A stretch of DNA of 64,000 nt from Paraburkholderia caballeronis (GCF_900104845.1 NZ_FNSR01000003.1:806001-870000); one strand, 5' to 3'; positions 24,462-35,313 are shown, counted from the stretch's first letter. Made by a program: numbers and translations. Notes: generated from the letters alone by a model not told the origin.

Positions 24462-25892
24462 TCACGCGTCGCCGTAACCCACCAGCGCCTTCGTTTCCAG
24501 ATACTCGCGCAGCCCGGCTTCGCCCCATTCGCGGCCGTTGCCCGAACGCTTGTAGCCGCCGAACGGCGCGTGGAAGTCCGCCGGCGGGTAGTTCAGATGC
24601 ACGCCGCCCGCGCGCAACGCGCGGCCCACCTTGCGCGCGCGGTCGAGATCGCCGGACTGCACGTAGGCCGCGAGGCCGTAGTCGGTGCCGTTCGCGATCG
24701 CGATCGCATCCGCGTCGGTGTCGTAGGCCAGCATCGACAGCACCGGCCCGAAGATTTCCTCGCGCGCGATCGTCATGTCGGGCGTCACGTCCGCGAACAC
24801 CGTCGGCTTCGCGTAATAACCGGTGTCGAGGCCGGCCGGCCGTCCCGTGCCGCCGGTCACGAGCCGCGCGCCTTCGTCGATGCCCTTCTGGATCAGCATC
24901 TGCACGCGCTCGAACTGGCTGCGGTTCACGAGCGGGCCGAGCTGCGTCGCCGGGTCGTCGGTCGGGCCGACGCGGTACGTTTCGGCCGCGCGTTTCGCGA
25001 TCTGCGCGGCGTCGGCCATCAAATGGCGCGGCACCAGCATCCGCGTCGGGATCGAGCACGACTGGCCGGAGTTCGTGAAGCACGCGGCGACGCCGCGCGT
25101 CACCGCCGCTTCCAGGTCCACGTCGTCGAGCAGGATGTTCGCGGACTTGCCGCCGAGTTCCTGCGCGACGCGCTTCACGGTCGGCGCGGCCGCCTGCGCG
25201 ACCAGCACGCCCGCGCGGGTCGAGCCGGTGAACGACACCATGTCGATGTCCGGATGCGTCGCGATCGCCTCGCCGACGCCGGGGCCGTCGCCGTTCACGA
25301 GATTGAACACGCCGGCCGGCACGCCCGCTTCGTCGAGCACTTCGGCAAACAGCAGCGTGCTGAGCGGCGAATACTCGCTCGGCTTCAGCACCATCGTGCA
25401 GCCGGCCGCGAGCGCGGGCGCGATCTTCACGACGATCTGGTTGACCGGCCAGTTCCACGGCGTGATGAGGCCGCATACGCCGATCGCTTCGAGCACGACC
25501 CGCGTGCTGCCGCGCTGCTCCTCGAATGCGAAGTTTTCCAGCACCTCGATCAGCGCGTTCAGATGCGCGGTGCCGCGCGCGGCCTGACCGTTGCGCGCGA
25601 ACGTGATCGGCGCGCCCATCTCGCGGCGCATCAGCTCCGCGAACTCGTCGTAGCGGCGCTCGTAGACCCGCAACACGCGCTTGAGCAGCGCGACGCGCTC
25701 CGCGACGCTGGTCGCGGACCACGATTCGAACGCGCGCCGCGCCGCCGCGACGGCGCGGTCCACGTCGTCGGCGTTGCCGAGCGCGAGCCGCTCGAACGGC
25801 GTTTCGGTGGCCGGATCGATGACGTCGAACCAGCGGGGCGACGCCGGTTCGACCCAGCGTCCGTCGATGTAGAACTGTGCAGTGTGTGACAT
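24462..25892 (-). CDS. Aldehyde dehydrogenase of the catabolic island
   Basis: NAD(P)-dependent aldehyde dehydrogenase of 476 residues. It has the catalytic cysteine in NSGQSCSIPTRM, the general-base Glu in QELGGKSAN, the cofactor motif FTGSTRAGVLVAQAA, and TPWNWPVNQIVVKIAPALAA. It resembles broad-specificity aldehyde or semialdehyde dehydrogenases. It is the last gene of the operon starting at 32618 and probably oxidises a semialdehyde made by one of the hydroxyacid dehydrogenases. The start at 25892 is supported by CGGAG; the frame is open far upstream into the next gene but without family similarity. Confidence 0.88.
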   Translation of the reverse strand: MSHTAQFYIDGRWVEPASPRWFDVIDPATETPFERLALGNADDVDRAVAAARRAFESWSATSVAERVALLKRVLRVYERRYDEFAELMRREMGAPITFARNGQAARGTAHLNALIEVLENFAFEEQRGSTRVVLEAIGVCGLITPWNWPVNQIVVKIAPALAAGCTMVLKPSEYSPLSTLLFAEVLDEAGVPAGVFNLVNGDGPGVGEAIATHPDIDMVSFTGSTRAGVLVAQAAAPTVKRVAQELGGKSANILLDDVDLEAAVTRGVAACFTNSGQSCSIPTRMLVPRHLMADAAQIAKRAAETYRVGPTDDPATQLGPLVNRSQFERVQMLIQKGIDEGARLVTGGTGRPAGLDTGYYAKPTVFADVTPDMTIAREEIFGPVLSMLAYDTDADAIAIANGTDYGLAAYVQSGDLDRARKVGRALRAGGVHLNYPPADFHAPFGGYKRSGNGREWGEAGLREYLETKALVGYGDA

Positions 25893-25918
25893 GAATACTC
25901 CGGATGACGGGGGCGGGT

Positions 25919-26806
25919 TCACGACCCGGTGCCGGGCAGCAGCCGGTACATTTCGGTGTGGTCGGTCGCGGGCGTCGAACGCTGCGCGGCTTCGTCCCAC
26001 ATCGCGACGCAGGTCTGGCCGAGCGTCATCGGATAACCGACCGACTCCGCGAGCGCGCGCGCGATCTTCAGGTCCTTGGTCATCAGTTGCAGCGCGAAGC
26101 CGGACCCGAACGTGCCGCTCAGCATGAACTGCTTGACCTTGTTCTCCGACGTGTTGCTGCGGCCCGACGACGCGTTCAGCACGTCGGTCATCACGCCCGG
26201 CTCGATGCCGAAGCGTTCCGCGACGTGCAGCGCCTCGACGGTCGCCGCGAGGCCGGCCGCCGACACGTAGTTGTTCAGCGCCTTCGCCGCGTGTCCCGCG
26301 CCCGCGCCGCCGATGTGCAGCAGGCTCTTGCCCATCGCCTCCAGCACCGGCCGGCAGCGCGCGAACACGTCCTCGCGGCCGCCGACGAGAATCGCGAGCG
26401 TGCCGTCCTTCGCCTTCTTCACGCCGCCCGACACGGGCGCGTCCAGATACGCGAGGCCGCGCTCCTCGACCACCGCGCCGAGCTTGCGCGAGCGTTCCGG
26501 CTCGGACGAACTCATGTCGATCACGACCGCGCCGGCCGGCAGGCGGCTGACCCAGCCGTCCGCGCCGCTGCCCAGCAGCACGCGCTCGACGATCGCCGAG
26601 TTCGGCAGCATCGTGATGAGCGCGTCGAGCGAGCCGGCGTTGTCGTGGCTCAAGCGTTGCGCGCCGGTCTGCGCGGCGACCGCTTCGGCGCGCGCCGCGT
26701 CGGCGTCGTCGATGAACAGTTCGAAGCCCGCGTTCGCGAGGCATTGCACCATCGGCGCGCCCATCATGCCGAGGCCGATGAAGCCGATACGTTTCGGTTG
26801 ACTCAT
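25919..26806 (-). CDS. Beta-hydroxyacid dehydrogenase (3-hydroxyisobutyrate dehydrogenase family), copy 2
   Basis: Protein of 295 residues with the canonical features: Rossmann motif RIGFIGLGMMGAPMVQCLAN, the substrate loop YLDAPVSGGVKKAKDGTLAI (DAPVSGG intact), and the catalytic lysine in GAGHAAKALNNYVSAAGLAA. It is 12 bases upstream of nothing but the operon: its start follows the NIPSNAP gene by 12 bases and its stop precedes the aldehyde dehydrogenase start by 26. It probably oxidises a 3-hydroxyacid to the semialdehyde used by that dehydrogenase. Specificity is unknown. Confidence 0.88.
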   Translation of the reverse strand: MSQPKRIGFIGLGMMGAPMVQCLANAGFELFIDDADAARAEAVAAQTGAQRLSHDNAGSLDALITMLPNSAIVERVLLGSGADGWVSRLPAGAVVIDMSSSEPERSRKLGAVVEERGLAYLDAPVSGGVKKAKDGTLAILVGGREDVFARCRPVLEAMGKSLLHIGGAGAGHAAKALNNYVSAAGLAATVEALHVAERFGIEPGVMTDVLNASSGRSNTSENKVKQFMLSGTFGSGFALQLMTKDLKIARALAESVGYPMTLGQTCVAMWDEAAQRSTPATDHTEMYRLLPGTGS

Positions 26807-26818
26807 GATGTCCGCCTC

Positions 26819-27145
26819 CTAGCGCAGCGCCGAAAACGCGGTCGGCGTCAGAAACTGGTTTTCGATGCGCTCGACGATCGGCCGTTCCGCCTCGGTCGCG
26901 CTGCGCTTCGCGATCCAGTCCGGGTCGGCCTGGAACGCGTTCCACTTCTGCTCGCGCTCGGCCAGGCTTTCCCACTCCAGCAGATACGTGAGCGCGTGAT
27001 TGTCCGGCCCGATCAGCGTGGTCCAGAAGCCGATCTGGCGGATGCCGTACTTCTCGAAGAAGCCGAGCGTCGTGGTCGAGAAGCGCTCAAGCAGCGCGGG
27101 CAGGCGCGTGGGCGCGCAGTGATAGATCCGCATTTCAACGATCAT
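26819..27145 (-). CDS. NIPSNAP-family small protein
   Basis: Protein of 108 residues with the NIPSNAP dimeric alpha-beta barrel pattern: MIVEMRIYHCAPTRLPALLE, GFFEKYGIRQIGFWTTLIGP, LTYLLEWESLAEREQKW and FQADPDWIAKR. The family has no settled enzymatic function; bacterial members are found in aromatic and terpene catabolic operons. It sits between two hydroxyacid dehydrogenase genes with short spacing, so it is co-transcribed. It is a complete, normal-length member. Confidence 0.88.
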   Translation of the reverse strand: MIVEMRIYHCAPTRLPALLERFSTTTLGFFEKYGIRQIGFWTTLIGPDNHALTYLLEWESLAEREQKWNAFQADPDWIAKRSATEAERPIVERIENQFLTPTAFSALR

Positions 27146-27180
27146 CTTGTTTCTCCATGTGATGTGGCGTCAGGCGCCGT

Positions 27181-28104
27181 TCAATCGTCGAGGCCGTCGG
27201 CGGACGACCAGCGTTCGACGTACCGGACGAGTTCCGTCATGTCGCGCGCGGCGCCGTCCTGCATCGCCGCGTAATTCCAGATCTGGCGCGCGGCGCTGCC
27301 GACCCACATCGGCACGCCGAGCGCCTGGCATTCCTCGACCGCGAGGCCGATGTCCTTGCACACGCTGCCGACCGGGAAGCCGAAGTCGAACGTGGCGGGC
27401 AGCACGTGCTTCGGGAACTTGTCCAGCGTCGCGCCGTTCTTGCCGCTGCCCGCGTTGATGACCGCCATCATCACCTCGGGGTCGAGGCCGCCGTGAATGC
27501 CGGCGACGTACGCCTCCGACGTGATCGCGAACGCGGTCGTGGACAGCATGTTGTTCAGCAGCTTCAGCAACTGGCCCTGCCCCGGCACGCCGCCGACAAC
27601 GAACACCTTGCCGAGCACGTCGAACAGCGCGCGCACCTCGTCGAGCGCCGCCGGCGCGCCGGCCGCCATGATCGCGAGCGTGCCCTTGCGCGCGCCCGCC
27701 GCGCCGCCGCTGACCGGCGCATCGACCGTTTCAACGCCGTGCGCGAGCAGCCCCTGCGCGACTTCCTTCTCGACCCGCGAGCCGACCGTCGACAGGTCGA
27801 CCAGGATCTTCAGCGCGCTGCCGCCCGCGAGGCCGCCGTCGCCGATCGCCACCTGGCGGAAAATCGCGGGCGTCGGCAGGCTCGTGAACACGATGCGCGC
27901 CGTGTCCGCGACCTCGCGCACCGACTGCGCCGCGTGCGCGCCGAGCCCGGCGAGTTCCGCGACGGCCGCGTCATCGCGGTCGTACACGATCAGGTCGTGC
28001 CCCGCCTCGATCAGCCGCCGCGCCATCGGGCGGCCCATCGTGCCGACGCCCACGAAGCCGAGCCGCCCCTGCTTGCGCTCGTCTGTTGCCGGACCATTCG
28101 TCAT
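27181..28104 (-). CDS. Beta-hydroxyacid dehydrogenase (3-hydroxyisobutyrate dehydrogenase family), copy 3
   Basis: Protein of 307 residues: Rossmann motif LGFVGVGTMGRPMARRLIEA, substrate loop TVDAPVSGGAAGARKGTLAI and catalytic lysine in GQGQLLKLLNNMLSTTAF. It diverges from the other two copies in the catalytic region, so it is a separate lineage rather than a recent duplicate. The start at 28104 is chosen because GAGG lies six bases upstream; the ATG two codons earlier directly abuts that ribosome site. It follows the MmgE/PrpD gene by 38 bases. Confidence 0.87.
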   Translation of the reverse strand: MTNGPATDERKQGRLGFVGVGTMGRPMARRLIEAGHDLIVYDRDDAAVAELAGLGAHAAQSVREVADTARIVFTSLPTPAIFRQVAIGDGGLAGGSALKILVDLSTVGSRVEKEVAQGLLAHGVETVDAPVSGGAAGARKGTLAIMAAGAPAALDEVRALFDVLGKVFVVGGVPGQGQLLKLLNNMLSTTAFAITSEAYVAGIHGGLDPEVMMAVINAGSGKNGATLDKFPKHVLPATFDFGFPVGSVCKDIGLAVEECQALGVPMWVGSAARQIWNYAAMQDGAARDMTELVRYVERWSSADGLDD

Positions 28105-28142
28105 GTCCATCCTCGTTCTGTGAAATGTGAATAACCGTTGTG

Positions 28143-29546
28143 TCAGCGGGCCGCGTGCGCCGCGCGCATCGGCGCGGCCGCATCGGGCGCGGTGTCGAGC
28201 TTCCAGAGCAGGTCCGCGACCGGCTGCGGCGCGACGCCGGAGCCGCCGAACGCGGCCAGTTGCCGGAGCTTGTCCACGAGTTCCACGTCAGCAAGCGGCG
28301 CGGCGAGGCTGCCGCGCGCGGCCAGCACCCGATGCGCGATGCGCTCGCCGGAGCGCAGCGCCAGCGTCACCTGCGCGGCCTCGACCGGCCACGACGGATC
28401 GTCGATGAAGCGCAGCCGGCTGCCGAACGCGCGCAACGCCGGTTCGGCCACCGCGGCGTCGCTGAATTCCGCGAGCCCGGCCTTGCCGCGCGCAAGCGTC
28501 ACCGCGACCGCATGCTGCGCGCTGACCTGCGATTCGCGGCCGGTGCGCACGCCGGGACGGTCGGTGCGCTCGCGCAGCAGCGGATGGCCGAGCAGCTCGA
28601 CGGACTCGATGTCGTCCAGCGTCCAGCGCGCGTCGCGGCGCAGGTCGAGGCACGCGTCGATCACCGGATTGAGCACCACGCCGCACGGATACGGCTTGTA
28701 CGTGTTCGACAGCAGCGCCCATTCGCGCCCGAGCCCTTCGGTAATGCGGCTCGTGTCCGGCTGCGTGCAGACCACCTTCAGAAAACCGCGCGCGCCTTCG
28801 AGCGGCGCATCCGGTCCGGCGAGCCCTTCGTCCGCGAGCAGCGCGGACAGCAGCCCGTTGCGCGCCGCGTTGCCGACGCTGACGCTCTTCGACATCGTGC
28901 CGAGCGTTTCGACGAGGCCGCCCGCCTGCCCCGACGCATGACCGAGCGCCCATGCGGTCCGCGTCGCATCGAGCCCGAGCGCGTGCGCGACGGCCGCCGC
29001 CGCGCCGAACACGCAGCACGTCGACGTGATGTGCCAGCCGCGCTGATAGTGCTCCGGCGACACCGCGTTGCCGATCCGGCATGCGACCTCGACGCCCGCG
29101 ACGAACGCGAGCAGCAGCGCCTCGCCGGTCATCGGCCGGCACTCCGCGAGCGCGAACAGCGCGGCGGCGATCGGCGCGGTCGGGTGGATGATGGTCGGGA
29201 TGTGCGTGTCGTCGAAGTCGAACACGTTCGCGCTCATCGCGTTCAGCGCGGCCGCGTTCAGCATGTCCATCCGCTCGTTGCGGCCGACGATCGTCGCGCG
29301 TTCGTTCGCGCGAAAACGCCCGTACACGCCGACTGCTTTTTCGATCGTCGGATCGTGCGCGCCCGCGAGCGCCACCGCGAAGTAGTTGACGAGCGAGCGT
29401 TTCGCTTCGTGGCGCACGTCGGGCGGAATATCGGACCACCGCAACGCGCCGACGAAACCGGCCAGCGCGCGCGTCACCGCGCCTTCGTGCGACGGCCGCA
29501 TGGCGTTCGCGTTCGCGTTCGTGGTCGTGTTGGTGTCAGCCTGCAA
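28143..29546 (-). CDS. MmgE/PrpD-family dehydratase-like protein
   Basis: Protein of 467 residues, the usual family length. Diagnostic segments are LNAAALNAMSANVFDFDDTH (family: NxxxxhxldfDDth), GVEVACRIGNAVSPEHYQRG followed by WHITSTCCVFGAAAAVAHAL, and LSNTYKPYPCGVVLNPVIDA. The family contains 2-methylcitrate dehydratase (PrpD), cis-aconitate decarboxylase and iminodisuccinate epimerase, so it likely dehydrates, isomerises or decarboxylates a di- or tricarboxylate. No prpB or prpC is nearby, so methylcitrate metabolism is unlikely. It overlaps the SDR gene by 11 bases. Confidence 0.87.
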   Translation of the reverse strand: MQADTNTTTNANANAMRPSHEGAVTRALAGFVGALRWSDIPPDVRHEAKRSLVNYFAVALAGAHDPTIEKAVGVYGRFRANERATIVGRNERMDMLNAAALNAMSANVFDFDDTHIPTIIHPTAPIAAALFALAECRPMTGEALLLAFVAGVEVACRIGNAVSPEHYQRGWHITSTCCVFGAAAAVAHALGLDATRTAWALGHASGQAGGLVETLGTMSKSVSVGNAARNGLLSALLADEGLAGPDAPLEGARGFLKVVCTQPDTSRITEGLGREWALLSNTYKPYPCGVVLNPVIDACLDLRRDARWTLDDIESVELLGHPLLRERTDRPGVRTGRESQVSAQHAVAVTLARGKAGLAEFSDAAVAEPALRAFGSRLRFIDDPSWPVEAAQVTLALRSGERIAHRVLAARGSLAAPLADVELVDKLRQLAAFGGSGVAPQPVADLLWKLDTAPDAAAPMRAAHAAR

Positions 29547-30333
29547 GCCAGCCTCCTTCGATCGGCATCAGCGCGCCGGTGATCTGGCTGCCGGCCGGCC
29601 CGCACAGGAACGCGGCCAGTTCGCCGACGTGCGCGGCGTCGATCAGCTCGCCGCCCGGCTGCTTGCCCTTCAGGAACTCGCGCACCGCGTCGCCGCGATC
29701 GAGCCCGCGCGCGTCCATCAGTTCGTGGATGCGCCCGTCGATGTTCGGCGTCAGCACCGAACCCGGACACAGCGCGTTGCACGTGATGCCCTGCCCGACC
29801 GTCTCGATCGCGACCGAGCGCGTGAGCCCGAGCAGCGCGGTTTTCGTCGTCACGTAATCGACGCGGTTCGCGACCGCGCGCGTGCCGTACACGGACGTCA
29901 TGTTCAGGATGCGGCCGAAGCCGCGCTCGCGCATGCCGGGCAGCGCGCGCTGGATCGCGCGGAACGCCGCCGTCACGTTCACCGCGAGCGCGTCGTTCCA
30001 GCGGTCGAGCGGGAACGCGTCGAGCGGCGCGAAGTGGCGCACCACCGCGTTGTTCACGAGCACGTCGAGCGTGCGAAGCTGCCCTTGTGCCGCGTCGAGC
30101 AGCGCATCGACACCCGCCGCGCTCGCGAGATCCGCGTGCACGTAACCGACTTCGACGCCGAATTCCGCCGCGAGGCCGGCCGCCGTCGGCGCGACGTCCT
30201 CCGGCGCTTCGAGGCCGTGCAGCACGATATCGCAGCCCGCCGCCGCGAGCGCCTTCGCGATCGCCAGCCCAAGGCCGTTCGACGAGCCGGTGACGAGCGC
30301 GCCCTTGCCGCGGAGCCTGTCCGGTTGCGTCAT
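29536..30333 (-). CDS. Short-chain dehydrogenase/reductase (3-hydroxybutyrate dehydrogenase-like)
   Basis: Classical SDR of 265 residues: cofactor motif TGSSNGLGLAIAKALAAAG, NNA as VNNAVVRHF, catalytic Ser in NMTSVYGT, Tyr/Lys in YVTTKTALLGLTRSVAIE, and the C-terminal GALMPIEGGWLAG. The segments around NALCPGSVLTPNI resemble D-3-hydroxybutyrate dehydrogenases. The start codon directly follows the stop codon of the lactonase-like gene, and the end overlaps the MmgE/PrpD gene, giving a very compact operon. Confidence 0.88.
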   Translation of the reverse strand: MTQPDRLRGKGALVTGSSNGLGLAIAKALAAAGCDIVLHGLEAPEDVAPTAAGLAAEFGVEVGYVHADLASAAGVDALLDAAQGQLRTLDVLVNNAVVRHFAPLDAFPLDRWNDALAVNVTAAFRAIQRALPGMRERGFGRILNMTSVYGTRAVANRVDYVTTKTALLGLTRSVAIETVGQGITCNALCPGSVLTPNIDGRIHELMDARGLDRGDAVREFLKGKQPGGELIDAAHVGELAAFLCGPAGSQITGALMPIEGGWLAG

Positions 30334-31146
30334 TTATTGCTCCGCCGCGCGGGGTTCGAGATCGAGCCGCACGATCCAGCCTTCGGTCTCGGCGTCGTGC
30401 GCGGGATAACGCGTGAGCACCGCGGGATCGTGGCCCGGAATCACGTGGTCCGGCGAACTGGCGAGGCGGTGCGCGGTCTCGTAACCCTCGATCATGTCGC
30501 CGACGTTGTAGACGACCGGAAACGGCCGGTGGTCCTGCATGTTCGCGTAGAAGTGCGACGCGTCGGAGGCGAGCACGACCCAGCCGCGCGCCGTGTGCAC
30601 GCGCACGACCTGCAGGCCGTTCGTGTGGCCGCCGACCCAGTGCACGCTCAGGCCCGGCGCAAGTTCCGACGCGCCGTCGTGGAACTGCACGCGGCCGGCG
30701 AACAGCCGCCCGACCATCGACTTCACGTCCTCCGGCTCGAACGGATGGCTAAGCGCGTGGTGACACATGCAGCGGCCCGTGCAGTACGCCATCTCCCGGT
30801 CCTGCAGGTGGTAGCGCGCGCGCGGAAACAGCGCGGCATTGCCCGCGTGGTCGTAGTGCATGTGCGTGATGACGATGTCCTCGACCGCGTCGGCGCGAAT
30901 GCCGAGCTTCGCCAGGCCGTGCTCGACCGGGGTCGTGATCGTGCGGCCGCGCTTGTCGGCCATCGGCTGGTCGAAGCCGGTATCGACGAGGAACGTCCGC
31001 GATTCACCGACCACCGCCCACACGAAATAGTCGAGCGGCATCGGCACGTCGTGGGAATCGCCGCCGATGAAGTTGTCGCCGGAGCGGCGTTCGAAATGCG
31101 CGTACTTGATCGCGTAGATACGGTAGTTCTCGATCGGTGATTCCAT
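30334..31146 (-). CDS. Metallo-beta-lactamase-fold lactonase-like hydrolase
   Basis: Protein of 270 residues with the dinuclear zinc motif ITHMHYDHAGN (HxHxDH), further ligand histidine in VHWVGGHTNGLQ, aspartate in VLASDASHFYAN and VIPGHDP. This pattern is that of the N-acyl-homoserine lactonase (AttM/AiiA-like) family, whose members also open gamma-lactones in catabolic operons. With a PcaC-like protein and hydroxyacid dehydrogenases nearby, a substrate lactone is more likely than a quorum signal; no luxI or luxR is seen. The start at 31146 has AAGGA about ten bases upstream. Confidence 0.85.
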   Translation of the reverse strand: MESPIENYRIYAIKYAHFERRSGDNFIGGDSHDVPMPLDYFVWAVVGESRTFLVDTGFDQPMADKRGRTITTPVEHGLAKLGIRADAVEDIVITHMHYDHAGNAALFPRARYHLQDREMAYCTGRCMCHHALSHPFEPEDVKSMVGRLFAGRVQFHDGASELAPGLSVHWVGGHTNGLQVVRVHTARGWVVLASDASHFYANMQDHRPFPVVYNVGDMIEGYETAHRLASSPDHVIPGHDPAVLTRYPAHDAETEGWIVRLDLEPRAAEQ

Positions 31147-31211
31147 GTCTCGTCTGTCCTTTCGTTGTTGATCTGTACTGCGATGCCGCCATGCCGCGAG
31201 AGATCGGCGCG

Positions 31212-32618
31212 TCATTCGACGACGGCTGCCGCCGCGTCGCCCGCGCCGCCTTCCTTCTGCGCGCCGTCCGTGCCGGCGATGTCCGCCGCGATCGACTCCA
31301 GCGAGCGGCGGCGCGTTTCGGTGCCGAGCAGGCCGACGATCAGCGCCTGCGCCAGCAGCGTGCCGACGATCAGCGTCAGCACCCCGGCGATGCCGAAGCG
31401 GGTGAACGCGCCCGCCACCGCGAACGGCACGAAGATGCTGACGCCGCGGCCCACCGTGTTCGCGAGGCCCGAGCCGCGCAGCCGCAGTCCGGTCGGGAAC
31501 AGTTCCGGCACGTAGGTCGCGACGCTGAACGACGACAGCACGTAGATGCATGCGGTGATCGCGAAGCCGAGCGCCGCGATCGCAGTGGCCGACTGCGCGA
31601 ACGGATACGCGACGCCGAACCCCGCGCACACCAGCGAAAACAGTACGATGCCCCATTTCCGGCCCAGCCGCTCGGCGAGGAAAAACGCGACCAGCGAGCC
31701 GACCGGGCCGCCCGCGAACATCACGGCGGTCAGGCCGAGCGAGCTGGACACGCTATGCCCCTGCTTGACGAGGAACGTCGGGATCCAGCTCACGAACGCA
31801 TAGTTCACGACGAACAGCGCGACGAGCACGACGACGGCGGTGATGGTGCGCGCGAGCAGCCGGCGCGAGAACAGGTCGGCCATCCGGCCTTCGCTGCCGG
31901 CCGCGATCGGGGCCGGCGCGGGCGTCGCCGCTTGCGCCGGAGTCGTCCCGCATTCGGTCTCGATGCGCTCGACGATCCGCAGCGCCTCTTCGCCGCGGCC
32001 GTGCTCCGCGAGCCAGCGCGGCGACTCGGGCATCGACTTGCGCAGGAACCAGACGAACAGCGCGCCGCAGCCCGCGATCGCGAACATCCAGCGCCAGCCG
32101 TATTGCGGCACGATCAGCCAGCCGAGGAACGTCGACAGGAACAGCGACGTGTTGATGATGAGGTTCAGCACGGTGCCGAAGCGCCCGCGCCACGACGCCG
32201 GGATGAATTCGCTGAGCGTGCCGTAACCGACGACGATTTCCGCGCCCATGCCGATCCCCATCACGAGGCGGAAGAAGATCAGCCAGTCGATCGACGGCGC
32301 GAGCGCGCCGGCAATCGACGCGAAGCCGTAGATGCCGAGGTTGAACTGGTAGCAGAAGCGGCGGCCGAAGCGGTCGCCGAGCCAGCCGGACAGCCATGCG
32401 CCCGTCATCATGCCGATGAACGTGACCGACACGAACATCGCGTTCTGGCTGAGCGTGGATTCGCCGCTGTGGATCATCGCGGCGAGCACGGTGCCGGCGA
32501 TGTAGATATCGAACGAATCGAAGTACATGCCCGCCGCGATCAGGCCCAGCAGCCGCCAATGGAATCCGGAGAGCGGCAGTCTGTCGAGGCGTGCTCCGAT
32601 GCTTGCATCAGCGTGCAT
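31212..32618 (-). CDS. MFS transporter, sugar/organic-acid type, copy 2
   Basis: Inner-membrane protein of 468 residues with 12 predicted helices. The loop 2-3 motif is GWLGDRFGRRFCYQFN, LRFVMGIGMGAEI-like helix 4 reads FFRLVMGIGMGAEIVVGYG, and ATYVPELFPTGLRLRGSGLA precedes helix 11, the PE-x-x-PTxxR signature of the sugar/carboxylate porter group. It has an extended loop 6-7 rich in Ala/Pro. First gene of the operon; the mapped promoter is 80 bases upstream. The start at 32618 follows GGAGACAAGCAAC. Its leader shares a 19-mer with the other MFS gene. Confidence 0.87.
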   Translation of the reverse strand: MHADASIGARLDRLPLSGFHWRLLGLIAAGMYFDSFDIYIAGTVLAAMIHSGESTLSQNAMFVSVTFIGMMTGAWLSGWLGDRFGRRFCYQFNLGIYGFASIAGALAPSIDWLIFFRLVMGIGMGAEIVVGYGTLSEFIPASWRGRFGTVLNLIINTSLFLSTFLGWLIVPQYGWRWMFAIAGCGALFVWFLRKSMPESPRWLAEHGRGEEALRIVERIETECGTTPAQAATPAPAPIAAGSEGRMADLFSRRLLARTITAVVVLVALFVVNYAFVSWIPTFLVKQGHSVSSSLGLTAVMFAGGPVGSLVAFFLAERLGRKWGIVLFSLVCAGFGVAYPFAQSATAIAALGFAITACIYVLSSFSVATYVPELFPTGLRLRGSGLANTVGRGVSIFVPFAVAGAFTRFGIAGVLTLIVGTLLAQALIVGLLGTETRRRSLESIAADIAGTDGAQKEGGAGDAAAAVVE

Positions 32619-32623
32619 GTTGC

Positions 32624-32642
32624 TTGTCTCCAGTTCGTTGTC
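32624..32642 (-). promoter_or_regulatory. Leader 19-mer shared by both MFS genes of the island
   Basis: The minus strand reads GACAACGAACTGGAGACAA just before the start codon. The same sequence with one change (T for C) occurs at 23841-23859 before the other MFS gene. GGAG in it is the ribosome site, but identity over 19 bases goes beyond a Shine-Dalgarno. Read in frame with each gene, it would encode DNELET. Confidence 0.6.
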
Positions 32643-32697
32643 TTGATAGCGCCGCGCGGATGGGGAGAGCGGGTCCCCAGCGCCAGGCACGGGAGCG

Positions 32698-32725
32698 ATT
32701 ATATTCTTGTCATACAATCCGTCAA
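32698..32725 (-). promoter_or_regulatory. Sigma-70 promoter with embedded GntR-type operator
   Basis: On the minus strand TTGACG (32720-32725) and TATAAT (32698-32703) are separated by 16 bases. The spacer contains the palindrome TTGTATGACAA (32707-32717; shared 13-mer 32706-32718). A repressor bound there would cover the promoter. Transcription would start near 32690 and leave a leader of about 70 bases before the MFS gene. The same operator core lies at the head of the second operon (24403-24415). Confidence 0.75.
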
Positions 32726-32936
32726 GAAGATAAATCGCGAAGATAACGAGCGGCAGGCAGGCGTCGAAGGGGTCGCCGCGACGCAACATGACCGCGGTGC
32801 ATCGACGGCCGTCAGGTGATCGGAAGGCGGGAGAAATGCGGGCTCGGCGGCGGCTGTCCGCGATAGCATGCCGGCAATCAACGCTTGTTGCCGCGCAGCG
32901 AAAGTAGTCGGTATCGCGAACGATTCAGCCAGGAAG

Positions 32937-32968
32937 AAAAACGGCCGTCAGTTCGAAGCAGACGGCCG
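32937..32968 (-). terminator. Intrinsic terminator of the P-type ATPase gene
   Basis: On the minus strand CGGCCGTC-(11 nt)-GACGGCCG forms a perfect 8-bp GC-rich stem followed by TTTTTC. It stands about 80 bases downstream of the copper ATPase stop codon and separates that gene from the catabolic island promoter region. It is the clearest factor-independent terminator in the window. Confidence 0.75.
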
Positions 32969-33045
32969 GAAAAAACGCAGCGGCGCGGAACCTCGGCGGC
33001 CGGCGGCATCGTGCGGGCCAACGACCCGCGCCGACGGCCCCGCGC

Positions 33046-35313
<2,268 letters not shown>

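Noticed and set aside
30334..31146. Reading the lactonase-like gene as evidence for a local quorum-sensing system
   Set aside because: There is no luxI or luxR homologue in the window and the gene belongs to a catabolic operon.
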